Below are positions 23,054-36,300 of a DNA stretch of 64,000 nt, one piece after another. The position numbers and the translations under genes were made by a program. The notes below the pieces were generated by a model. It searched no databases. It was given only the letters and a program-made list of their open reading frames with translations, and was not told the origin of the DNA. The number at the start of each line of letters is the position of its first letter. The stretch's first letter is position 1. The stretch is taken from the NCBI GenBank assembly GCA_030533445.1, contig CM060064.1:22589626-22653625 (forward strand). The letters run 5' to 3'. The stretch comes from Cyprinodon diabolis. Taxonomy: Eukaryota; Chordata; Actinopteri; Cyprinodontiformes; Cyprinodontidae.

Positions 23054-23345
23054 AAAGGTATAGTATTTTATAGGTATCGGTGATTCTGACATATTGTTTT
23101 CTTTTGAAAAGTAAGCTTGATTGAGCGATGCAAACAGCAACTTTTAAACAGAGAGTGCATGAGGAGAAATGGGCTTGTGCATGCTCTCACATGTTTAATT
23201 GGCATTTCCTCTCGGGAGCGGGTACAGGATTGTATGGAGCTAAATCGGTCTTAATTTTCACAAATACACATATGTGATTCATAAATGCACAGGACAAGCT
23301 TCACACACACACACAGCACGATTCCAGCTAGCGCAAAACAATTCA
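23054..23345 (+). repeat. Unclassified dispersed repeat, copy 1 (partner at 33001)
   Basis: It begins ttttaaaggtatagtatttt and contains cttttaaacagagagtgcat, aggagaaatggg, tgcatgctctcacat and gggagcgggtacagg. The same ordered blocks occur at 33001-33320. The TTAAA start resembles the other TTAA elements, but I cannot see a right terminal repeat. Confidence 0.6.
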
Positions 23346-24134
23346 CACACACTGTAGCTTGAATTGGGAAAATTGAAACCGATTTAGTTGAAAGTGCAGC
23401 TAATTTGGAGTTTCGAAATCATTGGCAATAAGTTGGAGTTGCGTTTTCTTTTTAGAATGTATACACAGATCTGTCTTGGCCACTCTTTTTTTTTTTCCAG
23501 TATAGGGAGGGACTGCCCAGAGACTAGACTGCATAGAGCGAAATTCATGTGAATTAGTCAGACATGCATGAAAAAAGCAAAATACCACTTTGGGTTTGAT
23601 TTTTTTTAAGAAATAGCATTATAACACTTGTGACTTGTGACTTAGTCTGGCAAAATAAATGCACAAGCTATAACTGTGAGCCCATAGTGCGTGAAGACTT
23701 ATTTTTTTAAAAAGGAGGTGAAGTAGTTCCCAAATTACCCAGTTGTGTTGACTATTAAAATCCTGTGATGGTGCACTCTCTTTAAACTCAGGGGTATGAC
23801 TTTTTAGGTTTCCAATTAGGAAAAATTAATAAGGGGAAGTTGGAACTCAACAGGAAATCTATTGCTTAGTATTTCAATATGGCAAAGCTGGCACAAGGTT
23901 ATAAAAGGCATTTAGTAGAATTTGATTTGGGGTCATTCATGCTGATAAGAACGTAATCAATATTAGCATTGACAAGATTTGATGTAATCTGGATGTAATC
24001 TTTTGCTAGGGCTCACAAGCAATAATGTATATAGGTAATGATATGTATATATGCAATACTATGTTATTAGAGATTTATTTTAAAACAATCCAAGCTAAAT
24101 CAAAGAGAAAATGTTAAAACTCATAGCAGACTAT
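23346..24134. other. Intergenic DNA, nothing recognised
   Basis: AT-rich non-coding sequence up to the Harbinger terminal repeat. Confidence 0.4.
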
Positions 24135-24404
24135 GGGCCGGATCTATCAAAGGTTTGCGTGTATAAAAACATGAGCTATTTCACTGCGCACGCTAAAAAT
24201 GTACAAACTGATCTATCAACAGCGTGCTAAAAGGATTTGGTCTTTAAAACATGCTAAATAGCGCCTCTTATCCATTTAGTACTTTTTCTGCAATGAATAT
24301 GCAATATGGGGCGTTTACACGCAAAAGTGCGTCTTGTGGGAGGAGAACATGTAAATATATTAATTTAGAACTCGCAAAGTGATTTATCAAACCTGAAAGC
24401 AATT

Positions 24405-24787
24405 TTGCTAACGGTATCTGACTCTATATTTAACACGTTTCAAAAGAAGGTGCAAATGGTCTGTATGCGTAATTGCGCACACATGGCAGCGGTTATTGTC
24501 GCAAGAAGGAGACATGGAAATGAAGCAAGGAGACGCAGAGAACGCATTTTTTCACTCCGTGTGAATATTTTTGGAATGAATGAGGAAACGATCTTCAAAA
24601 CATATTGTTTATCCAGCATTGACATTTTGGAGCTGTTGGGGGAACTCCGAATGGATTTGGAGCCAGCCACAAGGAGAACCCACGCAATACCAGATATCAC
24701 AAAACTCCTTGCAACAGTGGATCTCCCAATTTCGTTTTTTAGAAGTGCTGTCCGACGTTCTAAATGTCATGTCGTCCTGACGCCCTA
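24405..24787 (+). pseudogene. HARBI1-like Harbinger nuclease, N-terminal remnant
   Basis: The frame contains RRRRERIFSLRVNIFGMNEE, then YCLSSIDILELLGEL and LEPATRRTHAIPDITKLLAT. This is the conserved N-terminal region of Harbinger/HARBI1 nucleases, in which a run ending in RRSHAI and a KxLATL stretch precede the catalytic core. Homology stops at about 24720 and the frame ends at 24787, so the DDE catalytic domain is missing. Nothing downstream restores it before the right terminal repeat. It cannot encode an active nuclease. Confidence 0.8.
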
Positions 24788-24905
24788 ACGCAGAAACCAG
24801 ACCTCCCCCCTGCGCCTGTGGAGAACACCAGTTTTTTGTTTTTTTTTACTGCAGTGAAGTAGAAATTCAGCCACATACCACCTTAGGGAATAAAGGTTGC
24901 CAAAG

Positions 24906-24907
<2 letters not shown>

Positions 24908-24974
<67 letters not shown>

Positions 24975-24991
24975 TATATATCTATATATAT
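24908..24991. repeat. (CT)n(TA)n compound microsatellite
   Basis: About 15 CT units pass directly into about 20 TA units with a short ATAGATAT interruption. It sits inside the Harbinger element. Confidence 0.95.
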
Positions 24992-25254
24992 TTTTTTCTT
25001 CTTGGGGGTCACTGTAAGATTTAAATTTCTTAATGCACTAGTTTGTACAAACTACAAACTACTTTGCCGCAAACCACAAAACGCGCAAAACCATCATTTA
25101 AATAGGGCGTCTCCAACAGTTTTGTGCCTGCCACCAGTTACACAATCGCTCTTGTTAAATAACTCGCAAAACAATGGTTCAGCCCCTTGCGTAAAATTCC
25201 AGTTTGCGAGCGCAAATTACTGCACGCAAAATTGGATCTTGATAAATCCGGCCC

Positions 25255-26061
25255 TATATCTTTGTCATCACAATTATAACACTATGGAGATTACTCAATG
25301 TACTTTTATTAAGTAAAATTGGTTAAAATCTAAGCATTTAATTTTAAGCTATTAAAACATTTAAATGTATCTATATATAAACTGCTAATGTTTGTAGTTT
25401 TCTCATTCTCAGTAAAGACATATAAAGCTTTTAGAAATACTCTGTATTTCAAAATTCAAGCCCTGACAGGTGGTCCCTGATTGTTTTAAGTAATTTCCCT
25501 CTGGGATTATTAAAGTATTTCTGATTCTGATTTTGGTGCCCCAAGCAGCAACTTAGTTCACATCCGCCTTGGTCCAGCTCTGGCTGGGTTCATATACGAT
25601 GTAGTGAAGTTGCCCAAAATTCAAAATACACAGTGGGTTCTAGTTTGGGAACAGTGGGACCTGCTATATTCCAGTCTACGATTAGAACTCTTTCAACTGC
25701 ACCTTGATTTTACAACCAATTTTTATCTCCAGACAAATCTGTGAAGAGGAGGCTTAACCTCTGTCAAATCTATTTGGACAGATTTACCTGAGAAATGAAT
25801 CTATCCTTCAACAAAAAAGTAACAATTTTATAAAATTGTAAAATAATTTTGTGAGAATGGAAAGGACTTAATTTCTTAACTTAAAATAGTCAGATAGAGA
25901 AAGTATTAAATATACAAAAAATACATGATTAAAAAAAAAATGTCTAAAGCATTTATTTAGCAGTTTGCTTGAATAAGAATGACAACTTAATATATATTGC
26001 TGACAAAGGGTAGTGTTGCAACAAAGTAAAATATTTCAATTAATTATTATAATTCCCTCAG
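25255..26061. other. Intergenic DNA with a LINE-type tail
   Basis: Mostly non-coding AT-rich sequence. At 25488-25535 the segment taatttccctctgggattat followed by taaagtatttctgattctga is the typical 3' end of a teleost non-LTR element (Rex/L2/CR1 type). No coding part is present. Confidence 0.5.
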
Positions 26062-26069
26062 GTTTCAAT

Positions 26070-26546
26070 TAGGGCTAGGCAAAAACTGCATTTGCATTAT
26101 GGTCATAATTTTACAAAACACATATTTAAAATAAGAGGCACTTAATTCTGGTCTTGTTGCATTTAACAGGAGTAAGATCCTGACTTTTTACTCCAGCCTT
26201 TAGGTGGTAATATGCTTAAAGTGGGTTTGCTATCACACAGAAGGAAAGAGAGAGTTGCAGTTAGGGCGCAGATCCATGCATGCAGTAAGAATTTTCCATA
26301 CAACAGTGAAGACCTGCAGCAATGGACACTGGACACACAAGTCATGCAAACAATGAAAGCCTGAAGGGGCACATGGTGGTTCCCTATACGTTGTGGGGAG
26401 AAACACCAATCTAATGCTTTTAGTTATTGAAAAACACCAGAAATGCTTGAGGTATTGCAAATGAAAATAAAAATAAGATTGCAATTGGATTAGGTTGGGG
26501 GGAAAAAAAATCACAATTTTAGGTTTGGTAAAATCATTCAGTCCTA
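26070..26546. mobile_element. Probable hAT MITE
   Basis: The left end tagggctaggcaaaaact and the right end (minus strand: taggactgaatgatttta) are short imperfect inverted repeats typical of teleost hAT MITEs. The flanking 8-mers gtttcaat (26062-26069) and gttttatt (26547-26554) match at 6 of 8 positions, an eroded target duplication. The interior is non-coding. Confidence 0.5.
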
Positions 26547-26554
26547 GTTTTATT

Positions 26555-27439
26555 GTGACACTGCTACAATCTATTTTTCTTTTTGGATTAATTCCAACCA
26601 TTCTTTGGTGCATAAAAGATTTTTTATAACCCATCTTGAAATAGTATCCAAACAGTCTCCTGCTCTCATTCTCAGAATGTTGACATAGTTTGCTTTTCAG
26701 CTAAAACATTAAGAACTGAATTAGCAACATTGCTTTTATCTAATTTCCTCTGGCTAAAACCTCCCGGCAGAATGGTCTTTTAAAAGGAAAATAGTTTAAT
26801 CTCCAAATGAATCTAGAAAAATAACCACTTAGCAGAGCATGGAAATTCCATTCATCTGAATTGCTTATTTTTTCAGGCCAAAGCAAAAGCATGTTTACAT
26901 TTCTTACTATTGGAGCTTGACCACCGCTAAAACAACATATTTCTGGAACACCATCAAAAGATTTTTTTTCACAGCATACTGTGCTACAAGCATGGGTCTT
27001 ACATGTGGCCATGTCTGTGTACACAAGTAAGCAGAGTCATACGTTTTAAGAACATTTTGTCTCAAGGGAAGGCAATAGTCTGAGGCTATAGGGAAATTTA
27101 CCCTCTTTGACAGAAAAAAAAGTCATACAGTGCTGCAGGATATAATTATAAAGAAAAATAACTTGTTACTTTAAAGGGTAATTTCAATTAAATGTAACAC
27201 CAAAAACATACAATTTTTTCAGTAATGAAGATAGTTAATTAGAATTTACCTTTCTTATTTTCTAAAATTTGTGGGACCTAGTTGGAGGGTAGCCCTCCAT
27301 AAAAAACAAAATGCATTTCCATCTATGGAGTACAATTATCCTTTTTAATAAGCAGAAATGCTTTGTTGATTAAGTAAGCTATGATGTTTATAACACTGAA
27401 CCAATGTGTGCAAAATATGTTATTCTAAATGAGTCATTT
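26555..27439. other. Intergenic DNA, nothing recognised
   Basis: AT-rich, non-coding. Confidence 0.4.
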
Positions 27440-27690
27440 GTTTAATTAAGTGCATTTTTTCTTGAGTTGAGTAGGGAAGTGAGACATTTTGCCATTTAAA
27501 TAAGACAATTCACATTTAAAATAAGAAAATGCAGTTTATTATTTCAAGTGCATAATATCTAATTAAATTATTTATCTTAGTAAAAATCATCTTAGATCAT
27601 CTTATTTTCCTACCCGAATTAATGGTAAAAACACTTATTTTAAGACATTTTTACTCATTATCAGAACATTTTTGCAGTATAAGGTCTGCT
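27440..27690 (-). repeat. Dispersed DNA-transposon end fragment
   Basis: On the minus strand it starts atactgcaaaaatgttctga, followed by taaaaatgtcttaaaataag and a stretch ending near gcactt. This resembles a common teleost repeat that starts CACTGCAAAAA. Only one end was found. Confidence 0.4.
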
Positions 27691-28812
27691 AGGTAAACAC
27701 CACAGACATTTTTTTCCCCAGGGTTACTGTTTCTTATTCACTGTGAATAATCTTTAGCTATTACAGTGGCTAAGATTCATGCAAGAGAAGAGGTCTCCAT
27801 CATTCCATGTAACCTCATCCCACTCTGCTCACGGCCATGTTCCCTGTCTCTGTACATTTCTCCACTTTAGATAAATAATTTATCATAAAGTAAAACCACT
27901 TAACACCAAAGTAGGAAAAATAAAATTTTTAAAGGGTCTCAAATAAACAGGAAAAAAATCTATAGCATACAGGAGAGGCAGTAAATTTCAGTTCCCTGAA
28001 ATTAAAAGAAAATAGAGAGACAAAATGTAGAGAAGGGAAAGAAAAAACAAATGAGGGAGTTGGCATGAATTATTCAAGAACAATGTCATACACAGACACA
28101 CCAAAAATATGTCACTGGTCACTGAGCGCTGCTGGGGCGAAGTGAAAAGACTAGCTTGTGTAGGGGAGGGGATAATGAGGACCTCTGGGATGTAGTGTAA
28201 AATAGAGGAGGTTGGGATAGATAAGGAGAGGATGAACGAGGAGGGGGAGGTTCAACCAAGGAGGAGACAGGCGGGTGGAATTTCCTTTGTGTCTAATTTA
28301 TAGGAAGGGAGAGGAGTGGACCTTGATGGCAACAAAGGGGGGCAGGGTAAATAAAAAAATGGTGGGATGAAGAGAGAGGGAGGATGTCTGGGTGTTGAGA
28401 GGGGTTTGTGACAAGTGCTGACGCTGAATCATCAAGGAAGAGCTAAAGGTTTTGCAGAGCTTTAAATAATTTATGGAACTTCTGCAGAGTGCCTTTTTTT
28501 TTAAAGCAGCAAGTGTTCAGTGAATGTGCATATCCTCTATCAGAGATGGCCGCCCGTGAAAAATATGCAATCTATGTGAACAGGGGGTGCTGTGAAAATG
28601 TTTTTTGTTTCTTTTGGACAAAAGAAATATGAGCCTATAGGCCTATTTGAAAATAAAATAAATAAGAATAAATAGATTCACTATCTCATTGTCATACACT
28701 TCAGTGCATGCTACCAGGGTCTGTAACACACAGACGTCATTAATCACATTGATAATGAATCAGTTCTCAGGTGTGCTATTAATTAAACTTCACAATAGAA
28801 AACCTTTCAGTG
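27691..28812. other. Intergenic DNA with a purine-rich tract
   Basis: 28130-28400 is strongly G/A-biased on the + strand (runs such as ggaggaggttgggataga, gaggagggggaggttcaacc). The rest is ordinary AT-rich sequence. No coding content. Confidence 0.5.
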
Positions 28813-28990
28813 GTTGGGCGTGCAGGTGGTGCAGTGCTTAGAGAGCAGAGCCCATGCACGGAGGTCTTAGTCCTCGATCGCCGACCCGGGTTTGAATCTG
28901 ACCTGTGGTCCTTTGCTGCATGTCTCTCCCCCTCTCAAACCCCCTTTCCTGTCAGCCTACTTTTGAAAAAACAAGCCACTAGTGTTGTAA
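28813..28990 (+). repeat. tRNA-derived SINE, second family
   Basis: The A-box-like caggtggtgcagtgc and B-box-like gggtttgaatctgacc are spaced like a tRNA promoter. The body tgctgcatgtctctcccc and ctttcctgtcagcctac is typical of a SINE distinct from the 466/7443 family. Confidence 0.75.
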
Positions 28991-29627
28991 AAACTTAAAA
29001 TTGTCTCTAGGTATGTCTTTTTTCCGACTGCTTTCAGACAAAACGAAATACAAAATATGATCAGTCTCTTCCACATAATGCTGCCACTGCCATTTAGCAA
29101 ACCAAGCCGGTGCCACAGAACGTGAGAACGTTTCATCACCACAACGCTATTCAGGAAATTTTAAACTGGATGTTGGCTGGAAGGGCTTGTCTAATCCAAT
29201 CACGCTAGGTTGGGTTGCTGGTGCTGGGATTGTGCGTGCTGTTGCAACTGCCATCAGAGCTGCATGGACAGTTTCCTTACTCTGTTGTCATGGTTGCGGT
29301 ATTAGTATTCTTCTTCACTTGTTTTGGTTTTCCAAAAAAAATTAAAAATTAAACTATGTAAATGTACTAGTCTCCTGGCGCGAACTGGAATCCCTCAGCC
29401 ATCCCTAGCTTGCTTGATGTTGACATGACATCATAACTTCAGTGAACTTGTGTTAATTAGCGATTAGCCCCTTAAAATAATTAAATTAAAATCCAAACAC
29501 ATGTAATAGTAAAATAAAAAAAGTTAAAATCCTTTCCTAAAATATTCATATGAAATTTATAAATTGTGCAAAGTATTTTTAATACATTTTAAATAAAAAA
29601 CCTTGCACAATTTAAAAATTGAGCCTG
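28991..29627. other. Intergenic DNA, nothing recognised
   Basis: Non-coding, no repeat recognised. Confidence 0.4.
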
Positions 29628-29987
29628 ATGTCTACAGATGGGGGTTGTTCTCACATCCCAATTCCGTTCAGGAGCACACCTAGGCTTTGTAGTGAGGTAA
29701 TACAGCCACATGGAAGCCACACAATACTGAGCCTTATTTTGACCTGTTTTAAGGACAATATCAAAGTTTAATCAGACTGTAGGGTTTTATTCCACTTTAC
29801 TCTTTTGTCTGACCCCAAATTCAGGCCTTTGTTGGTCAATAGATCTGATTTCCTTTGAGGATTATTGTGTTATTTTGTTGTCGGCACATTCAACTTTGTG
29901 CAGAACAAAATATTTAATGAGAATATTTCATTCAATCAGATCTAGGATGTGTTATTTGAGTGTTCCCTTTATTTTTTTTGAGTAGTG
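29628..29987 (+). mobile_element. Mariner/Tc1-like element, right-end fragment
   Basis: The sequence ends tgttccctttattttttttg, then agtagtg followed by TA at 29988-29989, the terminal structure of a widespread teleost element whose ends read CACTGCTCAAAAAAAT. Upstream phrases (ggccacacaata-like, gtcagcacattcaact-like, tctaggatgtgttatttgag) fit the internal sequence of that family as I recall it. The left end is missing and no transposase is present. Confidence 0.7.
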
Positions 29988-29989
29988 TA

Positions 29990-32900
29990 TATATAGTTGT
30001 GTAGTTATTAACCAGAAATGCAGGAAGATAAAAAAAAAATCATTAAATCAATCAAAAAAGTAAAAATGAATTTAGTGTTTGAATATTTTTATAATATTTA
30101 AATAAATAAATATCATAATATTCACATAAAGTGTTTCCATAGAGATATTATAACTCTCATTTCTTTTTTTTAGTTTTAAGTATGTGCTGAATTGAAGTGA
30201 TGGTGGTGGTACATGTCAGGATGAACTCAACAACCCCATAAACCCTGAGGGTGACATCGGGAAAACATTGTGTTTTCATGTGACTCCATGCTCCTCTTTA
30301 TCACAGGGTTCTTCCAAAGCGAATGCCAACTGGTTTACAAAGGTCCTCTGAGAGACTACCTAAATTGCCAAGAGCAACCCCTAGTATCCCTACCACTCCT
30401 CAATCTCTGTTACTGTTCTCGCTCATCCTCAGCATAGCGGGCAAATATTATCACCCTGCTGCAGATGTTTTATTTGGGGGATGGGGTTATGTTAAAAAGC
30501 AATGGCTGCAAAAAGACTAAGGAGTTCAATTCCTCATAACCTTTACAGAAATACACCAAATTAGGCTTACTGAGGCAGCCATGCCTGGTGATAGGACCTG
30601 AAGCTGTTCTAATATTGCAGCCCCTACAGACACCAGAACGGAGGAAGAACTGGAGGTCATCTGAATGACCATATTGTATTGCTTATCTCCCTACACACCT
30701 TGGAAAAATGTATGAATTGCAAACATACAGCTTTCGTTATAAAGTCTTCCAAGCTTAAAGTTTGGTAGTAAATGACTAAAAGTCCTGGATATGAAAGTGT
30801 ATGTTTTAAACTTCCACCACTTTTACAACATTTGCTTGGCAGCAATTCAGGTATTCAGTAGATGGCAAAGTTCATATCAGCTGACTATACCTGCATAATT
30901 TGAAACCTCTCATTCCACTGTAAAATCTCTCAATTGCCCTATGTCAATTTAGAATAGGTCGCTTTTAAAATGAGATCTTGTGATTTATTGAGATTTTCCT
31001 GTATAAATAAATGTGACTAAATAAACCTCAATAAATAAATAGTCTCTGGGGATTTCACAGCTTCATCATTTTGCACTTTGGCAGATTTAGTCAGTTCTAA
31101 CTAATGCCATCTATCAATTCGCAGGAACTATTCAACAGGCAACTGCCAGGGGACATTGTTTTGGTCTCAATGACAAATGATAATTTAAAATTATTTACAG
31201 TCAATTCTTTCGTACAGCGCCAGTCTCAACATTATACCCTGCCAGTGTTCAAAAAGCATGAAGAGGGAAGTAACATAAGAGCAGTGCATTTAATTAAAAT
31301 AATAATGGTATAAACAAGTAAGACTGCAAATCAAGAGATGAAAGAGTTTGAAAATGTCTTGGAGGGGTGGGTAATGAAAAGGTGCAGATTTATACCTACA
31401 TTTGAACATAAAAGTAGCAGAATAAATCCCTTGAGACAGTCTTTCTTCTACGTGCTTTTTGTCAATCAGCACAATGCTTGAGCAATACTGGCCCTGAAAC
31501 AATCTGGTTAAAAAAAATCTCTGTGTGAAAGTAAACTTTGCAAACGGAAGGTGTGACTTTACCCACTTTAAATATTACTTGACCAGCAGTGTGCATGTGC
31601 CAATAGTCTGCTGCAAGGAGCATGAATCCAATGAATACTTCAAGCAAGAGGTGAATTAATGTCATTTGGGTGTGAAAAATGGAAATTTTAGGGTAATAAT
31701 GTCTATTTAGTTAATTTACACATGGAATTTCCACATGTTTATAGCCACAAATCATGGCAAGCATTGCATTACTTAAATACCATTAAACCTGATATACAAT
31801 GGTTTGTATTTAGGTCTGAAATAGAGGTAGGAAGGAAAAAAATGGCAATTCAAAGGTAGATAATAGGGGTACGTGTTTAAGGGACAAATTAAGCTGCAGT
31901 ACCTCAAACAATTAGCAGCAGATATCAAATATGACATTTTTAACACCAGTACCTTAAACTGTCTGAATTAATCTAAATAATATTTTTTTTACATGTGCCA
32001 ACAACCTCATTTAACAGGTAAAAAAGTTGCAGCTACATTTCTCCCTTCCTGCAGGAACATGTAGGCCTAGCACTTATTTCATAATGACTTATGCAAGATC
32101 TAATCCAGATCCTGTGTGTGGGGATGGGTGTATGTGTGTGTGTGTTGCACTAGTTAAAAAAAAATCAGAGTGGAAGCAAGATTAAGAGGGGGGAAAAATG
32201 TGAAGCTGTAAAGAGGTATATTCTATGCCCACTGGCACACACATACAATGGATAATACAGAGTATGCGGAAATCCATTAATGGAACCTGATTATCTCTAA
32301 AATTAATTGAGTGTAAGGTGGTGTGTGCAAGTGTGCCACTGTGAGAGTTATCTTGTTTTTCTTATCTCTTTTTTTTTTTTTTATAAAAACAAATCCCCTT
32401 TATCACTGCCCTGAGAGGGGAAGTGAATGATTCTGCTTAAATCTATGCAACCTAATGTATGCAGAGTCAGGAAGGGTGGGATAGCATGACTATTTTTATC
32501 TAATCTCCAGCTGTGTTTATTGCGTCTTCCTATATTTTTCTTTCAATTCCTGCTAATTTCCTTGCTTCTGTTTAGCTCGACAAGCAGAAAAACTGCTGGT
32601 TTATTCTTCTCTTTTTTTTTTTTAGGACATGGATTGATGCCATTTTGAAGGTCAGCAATTTTCATGTTTGGGTCTGTATTGGGTCTGTATTGACCTAATA
32701 CATTTTTGAAAATGTGACAAATAATAATTAACTTAACCCTTTCTTTATGTTGAAAACCTTCAACATATATATGTTTAACCCAATCCAGTTGTTTTAAATC
32801 AACCAAGGTGTAGTGTGACCAAACTATAGACTGAGTGGGTAATAAAACTTATCCAGATTGAGTTATTTATTTAAAACAGAAATTTTCAAATAGTATAGAA

Positions 32901-33000
32901 ATAATCATTTCAACTTTCTAATTTGTTCAGAATTTATTTATTTTGGCCAAAATATTTACAGAAAAGATCACAGTTTGGTGTGTGCTGGTAAATGTATAAC
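29990..33000. other. Intergenic DNA, nothing recognised
   Basis: About 3 kb of AT-rich non-coding sequence, mostly unique in this window. An open frame at 30323-30520 follows a weak acceptor but has no recognisable family. 32100-32440 is less repetitive and could be a conserved non-coding element. I cannot judge that without alignment. Confidence 0.35.
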
Positions 33001-33320
33001 TTAAACGGTATAGTGGAGGATATTCTTTCTCTGGGTGGATCATCAAAAACAAGTGTTCTGTCTAATTGTCATTAATTCAAACGATGTTTTTACTTACCAG
33101 TGGTGAGTCTAACAAAGTGGAATAATTGCAAATCTTTTGTGAAGTAGCTTTAAGTAAGTAGCTTTTAAACAGAGTGTGCACAAGAAGAAATGTGTTAATG
33201 CATGCTCCCACATATGGGTTCCCTTCTGGGAGCGGGTACAGGGTTGCAGAGAACAACCCAGACATTCTCAGGATTTCAAAGGGTCGTCTTCATTTCACAC
33301 AAGGGGGCCTATGGTATAAT
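33001..33320 (+). repeat. Unclassified dispersed repeat, copy 2 (partner at 23054)
   Basis: Begins ttaaacggtatagtggagga and shares ordered blocks with 23054-23345: cttttaaacagagtgtgcac, agaagaaatg, atgcatgctcccacat, gggagcgggtacaggg. The distal end is unclear. Confidence 0.6.
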
Positions 33321-36300
33321 GCCACAATAATAATGCCTGTGCATAAACAAGAAAAGAGATTTATTTTTATTGTCATGGCTCTTCTAAAAGGTCAAAAGCT
33401 GAGAAAGTTGCAGTCTTTTCAGAAGTTGCAGAAAAAATATTTGTCATTCTTTCTTGCAATTTGGAGTAAACTGTACAATCAATCGACGATTGGTCACTAT
33501 CACAGCTTGTTTAATGATGGGCTAATGAAAGTTAGGTAAGTAGAAACCCCATTACAAATGAAGCCACTAAAAATTGGTTTCCTAACATCCAAAACAATCA
33601 TTGTCGGTTCCATGCAATAATTTAGTGAAGACATGCAACATAGAAAAGAACTTTAAATCTCCCAAACTGTGAGCTAGAGAGGTAAGCAGGAAAGAAAGAA
33701 AAATCTACAAACTGTTTGTTTTTTCCTTTATGCCGACATCAAAATTAAAAAAATCGACCAAAAACAATTCACTAAAATGAAAAGATCAATACCTCATGGC
33801 ACACTGTGTGTCAGCTGCCAATATTTATTGCTTGCAATTTTATCCTTGAATCCTTTCCTTTGGGACTTCTCTGAAAAACATACTGATGGGTCTGCAGCTG
33901 GTGAAATACTATATGTAATTTTATATGCCAGTTCACTTTAGGGTCGTTCATGAATTTCTGCCTTTTGTAGGCTGGGAATTGGGGGTGGAGGGGGATGTTC
34001 AGGTCCTATGTACTCCTAAGCTTGAACACTGGACCCATAACAAACTGCAAAAAGATTGTCTGCAACTAGAACACTGCTCAGGGGAGGATATAATAAAATT
34101 TATAGCGGTTGAGTATTGACAAAGATACAGTGAGACAGTATGGTGCTTTGTAGAAATCATTCCTTTGAATTCCTTGTAGTGATGTATTCTTTTATTTTTC
34201 TAGGTACTTTTTTTTACTGCGATAAATTACTTTAACTTTCTGCCATACCCATGATGATTAACCATCAGACCATTCTGACCTGCAAAAAAAAAAAGAAAAA
34301 AAAAACATGGAATATTTAAAAAAAAAAAAAAGTTCCACTTTTGTAAAAATGTCTAATAATAACAATTCTATCAAAAATAGCCCCCATAACTTCATATCTT
34401 CTATATCCAAAAAAAAAAGTTGGTTGCAAAAATCTGTCTTTTTAATGTATGCTTGAAGGGTGGGGGGGTCCAAAAAGAGTTTGTTTTGTACATTTATGAA
34501 AAGGCTAAAAAATTGTGAACAAACCCTTAACCATATGGAAAGTTATTCAACCTGACAAGTTTATCAATATTCTCATAGGTGTTTTTACAGTTTCTCCGTT
34601 TAATCCCAGTGCGTGTTGTATTGTCGTTTTCATAGCTGGGTGAAAGTTGGCTTATCCAGTAAATTGTCACAGAACTTTACAGTTTCAATGGCATGGAAAG
34701 CTTCTTCCTTGTACTTAGGCCCTGTCACAATACTTGAACCCTAACTACTTCAAGTGCCCCCCTGCTGCTGGGCATGAGTGCATACTGTGTCCCAATCCTC
34801 AGTCATATTTTGTTCCACCTCTATGTGCCCTTGATCCATCCTGCTAAGCACACATCTAGGTGGACTTTCGTGAAATGTCTTCATTGCTGATTGTAACATT
34901 TTAAACAAAAAGGCAAAAATGTAATGATGATTAAGCTCCTATGCCTAAGCATAAAATTCCCCTCAAATCATCTATTTTCCACAAACAGACCATTATTGTT
35001 CTCTAGCATGATATTTATCCCTAATTCTACACATGTTTCTGTTTTATGGGTGATAATTTGAAACAAAAAGTCAAATTTCATGCAATTTTGGCACAGTAAA
35101 GAATAGTGTTGGTTAAATATTTATTTGATGCTAATGGAAGTTTTTAAAACATTTACTAAATATAAACTTGGGTTTAGTGAATCACAATCTAATAAAAATA
35201 TGTAAATCCAAACCTTAATTCACTAAATCGAGAAAGAACACTCAGTTATATTAAAAGTCATCAATTTTTTTACCTTTCAAAATAAAAGTTCTTCTTGAAT
35301 TACTTTTAATAATTAAAACTCTTTGAGACTAACATGTTAAATATTTGTTGTCAATAACACTAACCAACATAGTAGCCAGACCACATTAATAAACATACAA
35401 AAATAAAACATTGGAATTGTTTTCTGTTATATTTACACTTTAAAAACAACAAAAATGTTTTAAATGTTTGACTAGAAGCTGAATAAAGCATAATTACCTG
35501 CAAATGGAAAGTTGAAACACTCTTGACATGACTGATTGAAAATTAATGGATACGGTAACCTGACTGTAGATTGCATATGCATCAAACCCAACAAATATGA
35601 CAGGCCACTGTTATCTTCAGATCTCATCTCTGTATCAAGTCATGTGACCATAGGAATAGATTTTCTATCATGCAGTGTGATATGTGATCTACATTACTCA
35701 TTCCTATAGACGGTGTGCCTAAAGGCTCCAGACAGTTGAAGAGGTTTTACTTTCCGTTGTCATCGTTCTGCACTGTACGAGTTCACATGCAGCCATGGGG
35801 AAGGTCGAATCAGTGACCTTTTGTGTCAGAAACAGAACTCTGCAGTGTGTCAGGCAGTAACATACTTTGAGTGCTGAGCCTTCTTTTTTTAGCTGAGACT
35901 GCAGGAAATCTTCAACATAGAGTGTGACACATGCATCTCTCTACTTAACACAAGATGAAGCAGAAAAAACTAATTACAGTAAATGTGTACTGATTATTAC
36001 AAAACATGTAATGTGATGCTGACTATTTTTTGCATACTTTAAGAAAGACTAGTCCAACAAATGTGTCCCTCTGCCTATTTTAATTGAATTAATGTTGAGA
36101 AAATTAAAAGAGGCTGATAGTTATATTATGACTAATACCACATCATAATCCAACCAGTCAACCCTCTCACTATTTAATCTTTAGTGTAAACCTTTACAGG
36201 CCGTTCTCCTTGTATGAAGCTAAATCCCATTCCTCAGCATACCACTAATCCCACTAAGGCTCTTAGAAGTGATTTTTTTTCCTAACGAAAAGAGAAGGCT

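Larger units (their letters stand above)
24135..25254 (+). mobile_element. PIF/Harbinger-type element, internally deleted
   Basis: The left end gggccggatctatcaa (24135) and the right end ttgataaatccggccc (25254) are inverted repeats. A 3-bp TAT lies on both flanks (24132-24134, 25255-25257), matching the 3-bp target duplication of Harbinger elements. The element is short for an autonomous copy. It retains only the start of a HARBI1-like reading frame and contains a large CT/TA microsatellite. The family repeats short CpG-containing motifs (gcgcaaa, tgcgt) near both ends. Confidence 0.8.

Noticed and set aside
24897..25316. Open frame of 139 codons starting in the CT/TA repeat
   Set aside because: The first third is microsatellite (Ser-Leu and Ile-Tyr repeats) and the rest crosses the end of the Harbinger element.
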